Assembly (NCBI GenBank): GCA_051006995.1
Contig: JBPCSQ010000028.1
Location: 1 to 64,000, forward strand
Reading direction: 5' to 3'
Source: JAIQGF01 sp051006995
GTDB taxonomy: Bacteria > Acidobacteriota > Terriglobia > Terriglobales > Acidobacteriaceae
DNA: 64,000 nt
The translations under genes and the position numbers were made by a program. Shown here in pieces: positions 18,493-26,873 of the stretch. A model generated the notes under the pieces. That model was not told where the DNA came from, did no database searches, and saw only the letters and a list, made by a program, of their open reading frames with translations. How positions within the stretch are numbered: the stretch's first letter is position 1; each line of letters starts with the position of its first letter.

Positions 18493-18575
18493 AGTAGCCC
18501 GTAACCGGAAGTCCGTAGCCGGTAGTCCGTAGCCGGTAGCCCGTAGACCGCAGCCTGTGGCCTGCAGCCTGTTCT
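18493..18575. repeat. degenerate word array (GTAGCCCGTAGTCC type)
   Basis: About nine variants of GTAGTCC, GTAGCCG and GTAGCCC, with a step near 9 bases, follow one another and finish with CAGCCTGTGGCCTGCAGCCTG. The array abuts the stop codon of the 73-residue gene. Confidence 0.7.
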
Positions 18576-18796
18576 CAGTGCCAGCTTCCAAGTCTGACGC
18601 GCAGCTCACCGGCATCATCATAAACGTACACCGGGTTGCCGATCCCGGCTTTGCCGGTAGCCGCCTGGCGCGCGGCCTCCAGCGTCTCGAAGGTCCCAAC
18701 CTCGAATTCCTGTGAATCTTCGACGTCGATACCGACGACGCGGAACTGTGACTTGGGAGCCTTCAGTTCTTCATTGCTTCCGGACGGATAACGCAT
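18575..18796 (-). CDS. small hypothetical protein
   Basis: The 73-residue protein (SQFRVVGIDVEDSQEFEVGT, then NPVYVYDDAGELRVRLGSWH) has no signal or membrane segment. The alternating beta-strand pattern and the VYVYDD-GELR-GSW ending recall small beta-rich proteins in acidobacterial genomes, but I cannot name a family. The coding frame is clean and the ATG plausible. It is convergent with nothing and followed by a word array. Confidence 0.6.
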   Translation of the reverse strand: MRYPSGSNEELKAPKSQFRVVGIDVEDSQEFEVGTFETLEAARQAATGKAGIGNPVYVYDDAGELRVRLGSWH

Positions 18797-18906
18797 TGGT
18801 CAGGCCTCTCATTGTCTGCAGTAAACACCAAACATAACCCGGCGATCTGTAATGGCAATCACAAAGGAACGTGTTTCAAGGAAACGAAAGTTGCTGGCCG
18901 GCTGCT

Positions 18907-19074
18907 CTAGCTGGCCTCCGCCTTGGGCGGACGGGTCAGGCGGGGAAGGTCCATGACGGTGACGCCGGTATTCGCTTGCCGCGGTTCGGTCAAACGCAGC
19001 AGGCGCTTTTCCTCGGGCGTGAGAGGACGGCGGAGGTAGAGCTCCAAATCGCGGATGAGCGCCTCGATGTCCAT
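18907..19074 (-). CDS. small 55-residue protein
   Basis: The minus-strand frame from the ATG at 19074 encodes MDIEALIRDLELYLRRPLTP, followed by EEKRLLRLTEPRQANTGVTV and a Pro/Arg-rich end. It begins with an amphipathic helix, has credible codon use, and a GGGGCGGGG stretch upstream. Function unknown. Its short length means it could be missed by gene finders. Confidence 0.5.
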   Translation of the reverse strand: MDIEALIRDLELYLRRPLTPEEKRLLRLTEPRQANTGVTVMDLPRLTRPPKAEAS

Positions 19075-19126
19075 GTGCCCCGCCCCACGACAGCGTGGAT
19101 TCAGATTCCCATGCAGAGGCGCGGGT

Positions 19127-19166
19127 TGTCAACGGAAGTGACTCCACTCTGTCAACAAAGGTGACA
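19127..19166. promoter_or_regulatory. tandem palindromic operators ahead of P5C dehydrogenase
   Basis: Two copies of TGTCA-N7-TGAC(A/T) occur 23 bases apart: TGTCAACGGAAGTGACT at 19127-19143 and TGTCAACAAAGGTGACA at 19150-19166. Each is an inverted repeat with 5-bp half-sites and the two copies are in direct orientation. The geometry suits a dimeric repressor or activator binding cooperatively. They lie about 150 bases upstream of the dehydrogenase start; the regulator is not identified. Confidence 0.5.
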
Positions 19167-19315
19167 GCGCCGAGGTATCGAAACGTTCCAAGTTGGTTCG
19201 GATATCCGTCCCTCTACTCTGCCTTGTTCCGGTGCGAGCCCCGCAAGCTGGTAAAATAGAGAGTTTTGAAGCCCGTCCCGGAAATAACCGGGGCTGAACA
19301 GAGAGGACCGCTCTT

Positions 19316-20899
19316 ATGGCTACCGTCCAGGCGCCCGAGGCCATTGCAGTCGGGTCATTCCGCAACGAACCCGCCACCGATTTCAGCAAGCAGGAAAATG
19401 TGCAAGCCATGCGCACCGCCATCGAGAAGGTGCGCTCCGAACTCGGCCGCGAGTATCCGCTAATCATCGGCGGGCGCAAGGTGACAACCAGCGACAAGCT
19501 GCGCTCGATGAATCCAGCGAACCCGCACGAACTGGTGGGTCTGTTCCAGAAGGCGGGCAAGGAACAGGTGGAGCCGGCGATGAATGCCGCGCTCAAGGCC
19601 TTCGAGAACTGGAGCCGCACCCCGGTGGAGGAGCGCGCCAGCCTGCTGTTCCGCACTGCCGACATCATCCGCCGGCGCAAACATGAGTTCTCCGCCTGGA
19701 TGATCTTTGAGGTCAGCAAGAACTACGCCGAGGCCGACGCCGACATCGCCGAGCTCATTGATTTTCTCGAGTTCTACGGGCGCGAGGCGCTGCGCCTGGC
19801 CAAGGCCGAGCCGCCGGTGCAACTCCCCGGCGAGATTGACTCGCTGTGGTACATCCCGCTGGGGGTCGGCATCGTGATTCCGCCGTGGAATTTTCCCGGC
19901 GCGATTATGGCCGGCATGACCTCCGCCGCCATTGTTTGCGGCAATACTGTGATCTTGAAGCCCTCCAGCGATTCACCGGCCATCGCGCAGAAGTTCGTCG
20001 AAGCCCTGGTCGAAGCCGGCATGCCCGAAGGCGTGGTCAACTTCTGCCCCGGCGCCGGCGCCAGCTTCGGCGACTCGCTGGTAGCGCATGCCAAAACCCG
20101 CTTCATTGCCTTCACCGGCTCGCGCGAGGTCGGCCTGCGCATCAACCAGGTGGCGGCGCAGCACGCTCCCGGCCAGATATGGATCAAGCGCACCGTCCTC
20201 GAGATGGGAGGCAAGGACGCCATCATCGTGGACGCTGATGCCAACATTGACGCGGCCGTGGAAGGTGTCGCCGCCTCGGCTTTTGGGTTCCAGGGACAGA
20301 AGTGCTCGGCCTGCTCGCGACTCATTCTGGACGAGAAGATTTACGAGCCGTTCCTGGACAAGTTGAAGGCACGCGTGGAGAAAATCACCATCGGCGATCC
20401 GACGCAGAATCCCGGCATGGCGGCGGTAATCAACGAAGGCTCCATGAAGTCCATCCTCGGCTACATCCAGCAGGGCACCAAGGACGGCCGCCTGATCACC
20501 GGCGGACGCCGCGCGGAGAAGGCCGGCGAGGGCTACTTCATCCAGCCCACCGTGATCGCCGACATTCCGCCCAAGTCCAAGCTGGAGCAGGAGGAGATTT
20601 TCGGCCCGGTGCTGGCGGTCATCAAGTCACGGAATTTCGATCACGCGCTGGAGATCGCCAACGATACCGAGTTCGGACTCACCGGAGCGGTGTACACCAG
20701 CTCGAAACAGAAAATCGAGAAGGCCAAGCGCGAGTTCCACGTCGGCAACCTGTACATCAACCGCAAGTGCACCGGCGCGATGGTGGGCGCGCATCCGTTC
20801 GGCGGCTTCAATATGTCGGGGACCGATTCCAAGGCCGGTGGCCCGGACTATCTGTTCCTGTTCACGCAGGCAAAGTCGATTGGGGAAAAAATCAGCTAA
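19316..20899 (+). CDS. pruA: 1-pyrroline-5-carboxylate dehydrogenase
   Basis: The 527-residue enzyme oxidises glutamate-gamma-semialdehyde to glutamate with NAD, the second step of proline and ornithine catabolism. The aldehyde dehydrogenase core has Glu296 (VLEMGGKDAIIV) and the nucleophile Cys330 (GQKCSACSRLI), and the RocA/PruA-specific end MVGAHPFGGFNMSGTDSKAG with PDYLFLFTQAKSIGE. It is the mono-functional form; no proline dehydrogenase domain or neighbour is present. A GAGAGGA site precedes the ATG. Two palindromic operators lie upstream. Confidence 0.93.
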   Translation: MATVQAPEAIAVGSFRNEPATDFSKQENVQAMRTAIEKVRSELGREYPLIIGGRKVTTSDKLRSMNPANPHELVGLFQKAGKEQVEPAMNAALKAFENWSRTPVEERASLLFRTADIIRRRKHEFSAWMIFEVSKNYAEADADIAELIDFLEFYGREALRLAKAEPPVQLPGEIDSLWYIPLGVGIVIPPWNFPGAIMAGMTSAAIVCGNTVILKPSSDSPAIAQKFVEALVEAGMPEGVVNFCPGAGASFGDSLVAHAKTRFIAFTGSREVGLRINQVAAQHAPGQIWIKRTVLEMGGKDAIIVDADANIDAAVEGVAASAFGFQGQKCSACSRLILDEKIYEPFLDKLKARVEKITIGDPTQNPGMAAVINEGSMKSILGYIQQGTKDGRLITGGRRAEKAGEGYFIQPTVIADIPPKSKLEQEEIFGPVLAVIKSRNFDHALEIANDTEFGLTGAVYTSSKQKIEKAKREFHVGNLYINRKCTGAMVGAHPFGGFNMSGTDSKAGGPDYLFLFTQAKSIGEKIS

Positions 20900-20901
20900 C
20901 A

Positions 20902-20985
20902 GTGCGAAGTTCGAGGTGCGAAGTGCCAAGCTGGAGAAACACCGGTCAGGGGCTTCGCGCTTCGCACATAGCACTTCGCACTCAA
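20902..20985. repeat. inverted word hairpin (GTGCGAAGTGCC type)
   Basis: GTGCGAAGTTCGAGGTGCGA with AGTGCCAAG after the dehydrogenase stop is followed, about 30 bases on, by its reverse complement CTTCGCGCTTCGCACATAGC and ACTTCGCACTC. The two halves form an imperfect stem-loop. The same word occurs near 16817, 51440 and 55500. Confidence 0.7.
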
Positions 20986-21102
20986 TCTTCCCCGGTTCCG
21001 ATTCCGGCCGGTGCGATTTGACAATGTTGATGCCACCGTAAACAATACTGGGCGATGATGTTCCCGGCCGGAGTGCGCACACCCGGCCCGAGGACCCTCT
21101 CT

Positions 21103-21471
21103 ATGGCGCGAATCCTCTGCGTGGACGACGAGCCCCATGTCGTCACACTGAAATGTGCCATCTTGGAAGCCGCGGGGCATGTTGTCACTGCCTCGACTTC
21201 CGCCCACGACGCCATCGAAAAAATCTCCAACAACACCTACGACGCGGTGGTCACCGACTGGCGGTTGGGCGACGCGAACGGGCGCGCCATCGTGCAGGCC
21301 GCCAAGAGCCATTCCAGCACTCCCGTGGTGGTCGTCTCCGGCTACGTCGCGGAAGCCTTCCAGGCCGCCGAGCCGCTTGCCGACCTCTACCTGGAAAAGC
21401 CGGTCAATCCGGAGGAGCTGGTCACGATCGTCAACGAACTGCTCAAAACCGACAGGGCAGCCTCTCGATAA
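21103..21471 (+). CDS. receiver-only response regulator
   Basis: From the ATG at 21103 (MARILCVDDEPHVVTLKCAI) the product is a 122-residue CheY-like receiver with no output domain. The acidic pocket is DD8-9, the phospho-acceptor is Asp52 (VVTDWRLGD), and the switch residues are Ser79 (VVVVSG) and Lys99 (YLEKP). It lies 60 bases ahead of a PAS histidine kinase on the same strand, so the two are likely cognate partners, although a receiver-only protein may pass the signal by protein contact. Confidence 0.9.
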   Translation: MARILCVDDEPHVVTLKCAILEAAGHVVTASTSAHDAIEKISNNTYDAVVTDWRLGDANGRAIVQAAKSHSSTPVVVVSGYVAEAFQAAEPLADLYLEKPVNPEELVTIVNELLKTDRAASR

Positions 21472-21533
21472 CTCATTCCAGGGCACATCTGCGCGTCATT
21501 TCGCGCCATCCAACCTAAACAAGCAAGACATGG

Positions 21534-22805
21534 ATGGCCGCGTGGGAAGTGTCTGCCGCCTTTCGCGGCGGCTGTGCGGCGCGCATCATGATGATTTGGC
21601 GGATATTGTCGGAGCTCCTGCGGCCGGTTGGCGGCCTTGCCACGGCTTTGCCGGTGGCGCTGGCCGGCCATATCCAACTGGTGGAACGCCGCGGGCGCAA
21701 GGAGCGCCTCGATCCCAAGCGCCAGGTGGAAATTTCCACCCTGTTGGAGAGTATTCCCGAAGCAGCCGTCATTGTGGACGCGCGCGGCCGCGTGATTGAC
21801 GCCAACACCGCCGCGGCAGTACTTGTGGGTATGCCGCGGAACCGGCTGCTCGGCGCCCGCGCCGAAAGAATCGCTCACCTGCTGGAAGAGCCCGCGTCCG
21901 ATCGCGAGCGGCGCAATCCGGTGATCACGGGAGCCTTGCAGGGCCACATTGTCCGCCAGGAGCGCCGCGAGTTGCGCAACCCGAAGACCGGCATTAGTCA
22001 CGAGCTGCTGGTCTCCGCTAACCCGGTGCACAATGACCACGGCGAAGTAATCGCCGCCCTGATCATCGCCCGCGATGTCACCGAGCTTTCCCGGCTGCAG
22101 CACCGCATGGGCGATCTGGAGCGCCACCACGCCATCGGCCAGATGGCCTCCGCCCTGGCGCACGATTTCAACAACATCCTCAGCACCATCTCGCAAGCGG
22201 CCACGGTGCTGGAAATGGCCAAAGATCGTCCCCCGGCTGAGCAGCATGCGCTGATCGGGGTGATTCAGAAATCGGTGCGCCGCGGCGCCGACCTGGTGCG
22301 TCACGTCCGCGACTACATCCGCACCGGCCAGGGCGCGCTCAGCGCCGTGGATCTGCCCGAGGTCATTGAAGAAACCGTCGAGCTCACTCGCCCGCTGTGG
22401 GAGAAGGCGAACATCAAGGTGGTGACGCAGCTCGCGAAGGTGCCGCGGGTAAAAACCAATAGCGCCGATATGCGGCGGGTGTTCACCAACCTCATTATCA
22501 ATGCCATCGAAGCCATGCCGAAGGGCGGCGAAATTACCATCACTTGCGAGACGCGCGACAGCCGCGTGCTGGCCAGCGTGAGCGACACCGGCGCCGGCAT
22601 CCCTCTCGATCAGCAGAAGAAAATTTTCTACCCGTACTTCACCACCAAGCCCAAGGGCACCGGGCTTGGACTTTCCGGCGCACAGAAAATCCTTTTGTCA
22701 CAGGGCGGCAACATAACTTTCCGCAGCGAGCCCGGCCAGGGTGCAACCTTCACCATCGTGCTGCCCGCACTCGAAAACGACCACCGTAACCATAACGCCG
22801 CCTGA
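21534..22805 (+). CDS. PAS-domain sensor histidine kinase
   Basis: The 423-residue kinase has a short hydrophobic N-terminus (possible membrane contact at residues 18-48), a PAS domain from about 66 to 185 (LLESIPEAAVIVDARGRVID) and a HisKA region with the phospho-acceptor His210 (SALAHDFNNILSTIS). It ends with an HATPase domain showing the N box (FTNLIINAIEAM), DTGAGIP and GTGLGLS. The HDFNN motif is typical of NtrB-like and soil-bacterial hybrid kinases. The start is uncertain; an ATG pair at 21588 would drop 18 residues. It follows the receiver-only protein. Confidence 0.92.
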   Translation: MAAWEVSAAFRGGCAARIMMIWRILSELLRPVGGLATALPVALAGHIQLVERRGRKERLDPKRQVEISTLLESIPEAAVIVDARGRVIDANTAAAVLVGMPRNRLLGARAERIAHLLEEPASDRERRNPVITGALQGHIVRQERRELRNPKTGISHELLVSANPVHNDHGEVIAALIIARDVTELSRLQHRMGDLERHHAIGQMASALAHDFNNILSTISQAATVLEMAKDRPPAEQHALIGVIQKSVRRGADLVRHVRDYIRTGQGALSAVDLPEVIEETVELTRPLWEKANIKVVTQLAKVPRVKTNSADMRRVFTNLIINAIEAMPKGGEITITCETRDSRVLASVSDTGAGIPLDQQKKIFYPYFTTKPKGTGLGLSGAQKILLSQGGNITFRSEPGQGATFTIVLPALENDHRNHNAA

Positions 22806-22853
22806 GCGCGAAGTGCTTTGTTGTGTCTGCAGTAGTGAGTTCAGCGGCCCCAA

Positions 22854-23840
22854 TCAAAGCAGCGGCACGGGCGCGGGCTGGGCGGCTTCGATTTCGGCGA
22901 GCTCCTCTTTCGATAGCCGGAAATCGAGGGCGCCGATGAATCCGTCCACCTGCTGGGGTGTGCGTCCGCCGACAATGGCGCCGGTAACCGCCGGATCGCG
23001 CAGTGTCCAGGCAATGGCGACTTCCCCGGCCGAGCGGCCATGCCGCTGTCCGATTCGGCGCAGCACCTCGACCAGTTCCATGGCTTGCGAGAACGCCGGC
23101 TCCTTGAACGCCGGGCTGTTGCGGCGCCAGTCGTTGGGCGCCATGCGCACAAGACGCTCGTGGCTGAAGGCGCCGCTCAGGAGTCCGCTGTGCATCGGCG
23201 AATAGACAATGACCCCGATGTTGTGCCGCGTGCAGTAGGGCAGGATGTCGCTCTCAATTTCGGGCATCAACAGCGAGTACGGCGGCTGAAGCGAGCTGAT
23301 GGCGCCCAGCGGGCGGATGCGCTCCATTTGCGGCACATTGAAGTTGGAAATGCCGGGATAGCGAATTTTGCCCTGCGCTTGCAGGTCGAGCAGCGCCTGC
23401 CAGCCTTCCTCGATTTCGGGCGCGGGCGCACCGGGCGGGAACGCGGGCCAGTGGATCTGGTAGAGATCGATGACTTCGATTTCCAGGCGGCGGAGGCTGT
23501 TGTCACACTCGCGCAGGATCGAAGCGCGCTTCAGCGAATGCGACGAGTTCCCTTTTGCGTCCCAAATGAGGCCGCACTTAGTGAAAACGTAGGGCCGGCG
23601 GGAACGGCCCAGCTTCTTGAGCGCCTTGGCGACCACCTGCTCGGAATGTCCGAGACCGTAGATGGCGGCGGTATCAACCCAGTTGATGCCCTTCTCGACG
23701 CCTTGAACGATGGCGGCGATGGAATCGGCATCGTCCTGCGGACCCCACCCGTAGCCGCCCGAGCCGCCGCCCAAAGCCCAGGTGCCGAAACCAAGGGGGG
23801 TGATCCGAAAATCCGTGTTGCCGAGTTTCTTGAGCCGCAC
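22854..23840 (-). CDS. aldo/keto reductase
   Basis: The 328-residue protein is a (beta/alpha)8 NADPH-dependent oxidoreductase. The catalytic tetrad is Asp56 and Tyr61 (NWVDTAAIYGLGHSE), Lys88 (VFTKCG) and His130 (DLYQIHW). The cofactor-binding end reads GRTPQQVDGFIGALDF. Length and order fit the AKR family including YghZ/YajO-type reductases. Substrate is not predictable. It is convergent with the histidine kinase gene and divergent from the PilZ gene. Confidence 0.92.
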   Translation of the reverse strand: MRLKKLGNTDFRITPLGFGTWALGGGSGGYGWGPQDDADSIAAIVQGVEKGINWVDTAAIYGLGHSEQVVAKALKKLGRSRRPYVFTKCGLIWDAKGNSSHSLKRASILRECDNSLRRLEIEVIDLYQIHWPAFPPGAPAPEIEEGWQALLDLQAQGKIRYPGISNFNVPQMERIRPLGAISSLQPPYSLLMPEIESDILPYCTRHNIGVIVYSPMHSGLLSGAFSHERLVRMAPNDWRRNSPAFKEPAFSQAMELVEVLRRIGQRHGRSAGEVAIAWTLRDPAVTGAIVGGRTPQQVDGFIGALDFRLSKEELAEIEAAQPAPVPLL

Positions 23841-23995
23841 AGCGCCGCTCCCCCACGAAAACGCAAACCGAAAATGTATCAGCTTGCGAGGGAATTTTCA
23901 GCACGCGCCAAACCCTTGTGGGTGGCGCATTCTGCGACCCCACAGGTACAGGGACGAGAGTAATCTCGCGCCGGAAGGGCACCGCGGCCTAACAT

Positions 23996-24367
23996 ATGGG
24001 TATGTTCGTTGCGGCACATCGCTCGGAGCCGTTCCAGAACCCCCGGCGCTTCAAGCGTTATCAAATCCGTGTACCGATCCGCGTTGTCGTGCACCGCGAT
24101 GCGCTCACCTCGAGGATCAACGGTCGCGGCACGGAACTCAACGAAGGCGGCCTGTGTTTATTCGCCGGGGTTGAGCTCAATGTCGGCGACCAAGTGGAAG
24201 TGGAATTCACGCCACCGTATACCGAGGAGCCACTACGGGTGTGGGCGGTGGTGCGCAACCGCTACGGGTATTACTACGGGGTCGAGTTCCTGACCGAGAA
24301 CACCGGCGAGCGCGATGAGGTTTCGCGCTTCCGCGAGATCCTGCGCTCGGTTACCGGCAACGCATAA
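23996..24367 (+). CDS. PilZ-domain protein
   Basis: This 123-residue protein is a single PilZ module. The N-terminal RRFKRYQIRVPIRV carries an R-x-x-x-R type c-di-GMP contact, followed by the strand GTELNEGGLCLFAGVELNVG, where the usual (D/N)-x-S-x-x-G is changed to LNEGGL, and WAVVRNRYGYYYGVEFL at the end. With the serine missing, c-di-GMP binding is possible but may be weakened. Acidobacteria carry many such single-domain PilZ proteins. It stands alone. Confidence 0.88.
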   Translation: MGMFVAAHRSEPFQNPRRFKRYQIRVPIRVVVHRDALTSRINGRGTELNEGGLCLFAGVELNVGDQVEVEFTPPYTEEPLRVWAVVRNRYGYYYGVEFLTENTGERDEVSRFREILRSVTGNA

Positions 24368-24369
24368 GC

Positions 24370-24415
24370 CGGGCTGAAGCCCTGAATAGATGCTCCTTCG
24401 CGGGCGTGAAGGCCC
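24370..24415. repeat. REP-like palindromes (GGGCTGAAGCCC)
   Basis: GGGCTGAAGCCC and then GCGGGCGTGAAGGCCCGCGC lie between the PilZ gene and the next, convergent gene. Both are self-complementary around GAAG, and the same style of element makes up the large repeat at 41141-41352. Confidence 0.65.
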
Positions 24416-24428
24416 GCGCTCCCGAACT

Positions 24429-24839
24429 TCAATTCGTCCAGAGCGGCTTGCCTTGCGCGTTGCGCAGGGTGATGACTTCGTTGCCGCGGGTGATTTCGCG
24501 GGCGATGACCGCGTCTTTGCCGTTGATCCGAATTTTGGCGCCGATCACCTGGATGCGCTGTCCGGGGCTGAACGCTACGCGGTTCTCGCGCAGGAAGCGC
24601 CCGACGGCAACATGCACGACGGTGGTTTCGCCGCCGCCGAGATCGAGCAGCAGGTGTGTGCCGCGATCGTCGGTGACCGGGCAGAAGTACTCCTGCACGT
24701 CCTGCACGGTGCCGCTGAGCTTGATCTCGTTCGAGGCGGCGTACACGGTGCTATCGCCGCTGCGCTTCATGTTGAGGCCGCTCAGAATGACGATGAGCAG
24801 CACGGTCAAGACGCCGACGACAATCTTTACGGTTCTCAT
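24429..24839 (-). CDS. membrane-anchored or secreted OB-fold-like protein
   Basis: The start at 24839 has an AAGGAGG site and gives MRTVKIVVGVLTVLLIVILS, an uncleaved anchor or signal segment. The 136-residue product then has a beta-rich region (IKLSGTVQDVQEYFCPVTDD, GQRIQVIGAKIRINGKDAVI, AREITRGNEVITLRN) whose GTV...G.RIQV.G pattern suggests a small OB fold. Proteins of this style bind nucleic acid or act in the envelope; I do not recognise a specific family. Monocistronic. Confidence 0.65.
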   Translation of the reverse strand: MRTVKIVVGVLTVLLIVILSGLNMKRSGDSTVYAASNEIKLSGTVQDVQEYFCPVTDDRGTHLLLDLGGGETTVVHVAVGRFLRENRVAFSPGQRIQVIGAKIRINGKDAVIAREITRGNEVITLRNAQGKPLWTN

Positions 24840-25084
24840 GGCAGGCCTCCTTGAACAGGGGGACGACAGGGCGCGAAAACACAAGAATTTCGCCGGGCGG
24901 GCGAGGATGGGGCCGGACGCGGATTGAGATCCTGCACCGGCATGAACACCCCCAGAACAGGGGCTCTAGCTGGTACAAGCGTAGGCGGGTTGCGGGCTGG
25001 GGACAAGCCCGAGCGTCACACGAGATTGTGATGCGACCACCGTTTTGGCACTGGCAACGGTGGCGAGAGAGAGTGCCGCCCTGC

Positions 25085-26746
25085 TTATTTCGTGGCGGCG
25101 GCCGCGGTTTTCGGGCGGTGTTGCTCGACGGAAGCGGCCATAACCTTCACCATTTCCTCCGGCGTGTAGGGGCTCCAGCCATGGCCTTTCATCGGGCGGC
25201 CATACTGGAAGGAGCCGTCGTAGTACGGGCTCTCAGTTCCCTCCAGGAAAGCTTCCAGGCGGTACACGGCGAGATTGAGGTAGTAGTTGTCCATGTCGCC
25301 GCAGAACACGTGAATTTTTCCGGCGAGGCTGGCGCCGATCGTTTTCCAGTTCTTCTCAAGATAGGCGGTAAGGTCGTAATCGTGGTCGCGCATGTAGCTG
25401 GCGACCTGATGATCAATCTTGCCGGTGAGCTTGTCCCAGAGCGGGCGCGGATAGCCGTCGGCGGCGACAGGACCGTAGACGGCGTCCCAAGCTTCGAACT
25501 GCTGCCCGCTGCGGCCGTGCGAACCGAGCACCTGCTCCAGTTGGCTCATCTGACGAACCGTGACCAGCACCTGGCCTTCAGTGTTCCGCATCATGGGGCG
25601 CTCCTGGGCAACGTACTCGAAGCCAGGAGCGACGAAGGCATTGTCGTCGGCGTAGATGTCGGTGAGTTGGTCGCGGTGGAAGTCCACCGGATCGGGAAAG
25701 AAGCTCCAGGTACCGCCGAAGAAATCGGGATGAAGCACCTGCAGCGCCAGCGATTCCCATCCGCCGGTGGAACCGCCGGTGAGCACGCGCGCCCAAGGCT
25801 GGCGCAGGATGCGGAAATGCTCCTCGACGTACGGAATCAACTCCTGCATGAGGGCATCGCCGTAAGGGCCATCATTAGCGGAGTTGACCCCGTAAGAGTC
25901 GTCGTAGAACGGCGTGGGGTGCTGGAACGTGACAATGATCATGCGCGGGAAATGGTCGGACAGCCAGGCGCGGGTGAAGCGGCGTGCTTCGGCGCGCGAA
26001 GGCCAGGAATCCTCATCGGAGGAATCGTCCTGGAAACCGAACGGGGCGCGCAGCGTGAAGTGGTCCTGCAGATAGATCACGGGATAGCGCCGGTTGGGGT
26101 GCTCGTTGTAGCCCTTGGGCAGAAGAACGGCGGCCCCGAGAAACATCGGATGTCCCCACCAGCGCGTGAGCAGCTTGCTCTCGAACTTGACTCGCTTGAC
26201 GTAGCTGGTATCTGGCGGCGGCTCGATCGGCGGAATGATGCTAGCCATTTCGAGCTTGATGTCGTATCCCGCGGCGGGGTCGAGGTGCACCTGCCGCACC
26301 TCGCTGTAGAGATTGCCCGGCGATTGGTTGAACTGCTGTCCCTCCCACTGGTCCATGTGCGCCCAGATGGTGTGGCCGTCGGCGCGGTGAAACTCCGTAT
26401 AGACATTGAGCAGCGCCTGGACGTAGTAGTCGCCCGCGGGCAAGTCCTTGAGACTCTTGAAGGGATGTCCAAACGTTGAGGCGTCCAGGACGGCGGCAAC
26501 GCCGGGCGCGAGTTGCGCGACATCGGCGCCGTAAATGGGAGTCTGTTGCCACCACCAGCCGGCCTGCAAGCGGGGCTCGGGATCGCTGGTGCGGGCGAGG
26601 ATGACGAAAACGCGGCCAGTGACGGGCTGCGCGTGGGCGGAGGCGGGGAAGCAGAATTCGAATCGGGTAGGCGCGGCTTGCGCCTGTGCCCCAATAGCAA
26701 CGGCGAGCAGCAGGAGGGCGAGGATGAGTTTTGCCTGTCGAGCCAT
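25085..26746 (-). CDS. secreted esterase (enterochelin-esterase-like fold)
   Basis: The start at 26746 gives a clear signal peptide (LILALLLLAVAIGAQAQA). The 553-residue mature protein has an N-terminal beta domain and a C-terminal alpha/beta-hydrolase of the putative esterase family (PF00756-like): YPVIYLQDHFTLRAPFGF, MIIVTFQHPTPFYDDSYGV, and the nucleophile Ser326 in VLTGGSTGGWESLALQ. A later CGDMDNYYLN region could carry the acid. The substrate is likely an ester of a sugar, siderophore or phenolic. It is divergent from argR and shares that 120-bp regulatory region. Confidence 0.87.
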   Translation of the reverse strand: MARQAKLILALLLLAVAIGAQAQAAPTRFEFCFPASAHAQPVTGRVFVILARTSDPEPRLQAGWWWQQTPIYGADVAQLAPGVAAVLDASTFGHPFKSLKDLPAGDYYVQALLNVYTEFHRADGHTIWAHMDQWEGQQFNQSPGNLYSEVRQVHLDPAAGYDIKLEMASIIPPIEPPPDTSYVKRVKFESKLLTRWWGHPMFLGAAVLLPKGYNEHPNRRYPVIYLQDHFTLRAPFGFQDDSSDEDSWPSRAEARRFTRAWLSDHFPRMIIVTFQHPTPFYDDSYGVNSANDGPYGDALMQELIPYVEEHFRILRQPWARVLTGGSTGGWESLALQVLHPDFFGGTWSFFPDPVDFHRDQLTDIYADDNAFVAPGFEYVAQERPMMRNTEGQVLVTVRQMSQLEQVLGSHGRSGQQFEAWDAVYGPVAADGYPRPLWDKLTGKIDHQVASYMRDHDYDLTAYLEKNWKTIGASLAGKIHVFCGDMDNYYLNLAVYRLEAFLEGTESPYYDGSFQYGRPMKGHGWSPYTPEEMVKVMAASVEQHRPKTAAAATK

Positions 26747-26819
26747 GCAGTGCTTCTGATGCTGGACAGGGCTGCTGCGGCTGCGAAAGGGTGGCGGGGA
26801 ATCCAGAGCCGCTTTTTGG

Positions 26820-26873
26820 TTGACAGGCCCATGTGCCATCCGCATAATTATTCATTTACTGCATAAAAATGCG
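26820..26873 (+). promoter_or_regulatory. argR promoter with two ARG-box-like operators
   Basis: TTGACA (26820-26825), 17 bases, CATAAT (26843-26848) is an almost perfect sigma70 promoter reading into argR. The -10 lies inside an AT-rich palindrome, GCATAATTATTCA (26842-26854), and a second one, TGCATAAAAATGCG (26860-26873), covers the argR ATG at 26869. Both resemble the ArgR consensus TGAAT-N4-ATTCA, with centres about 19 bases apart. The predicted leader is only about 14 bases long. This predicts autorepression by arginine-bound ArgR. Confidence 0.7.

Noticed and set aside
18809..19147. A 112-codon minus-strand frame
   Set aside because: It overlaps the better-supported 55-residue frame, is Pro/Arg-rich and has no motif.
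19228..19257. TAAAAT as -10 of the P5C dehydrogenase promoter
   Set aside because: The -10 is good, but the nearest -35-like hexamer (TTGTTC) is 22 bases away, so I did not call it.
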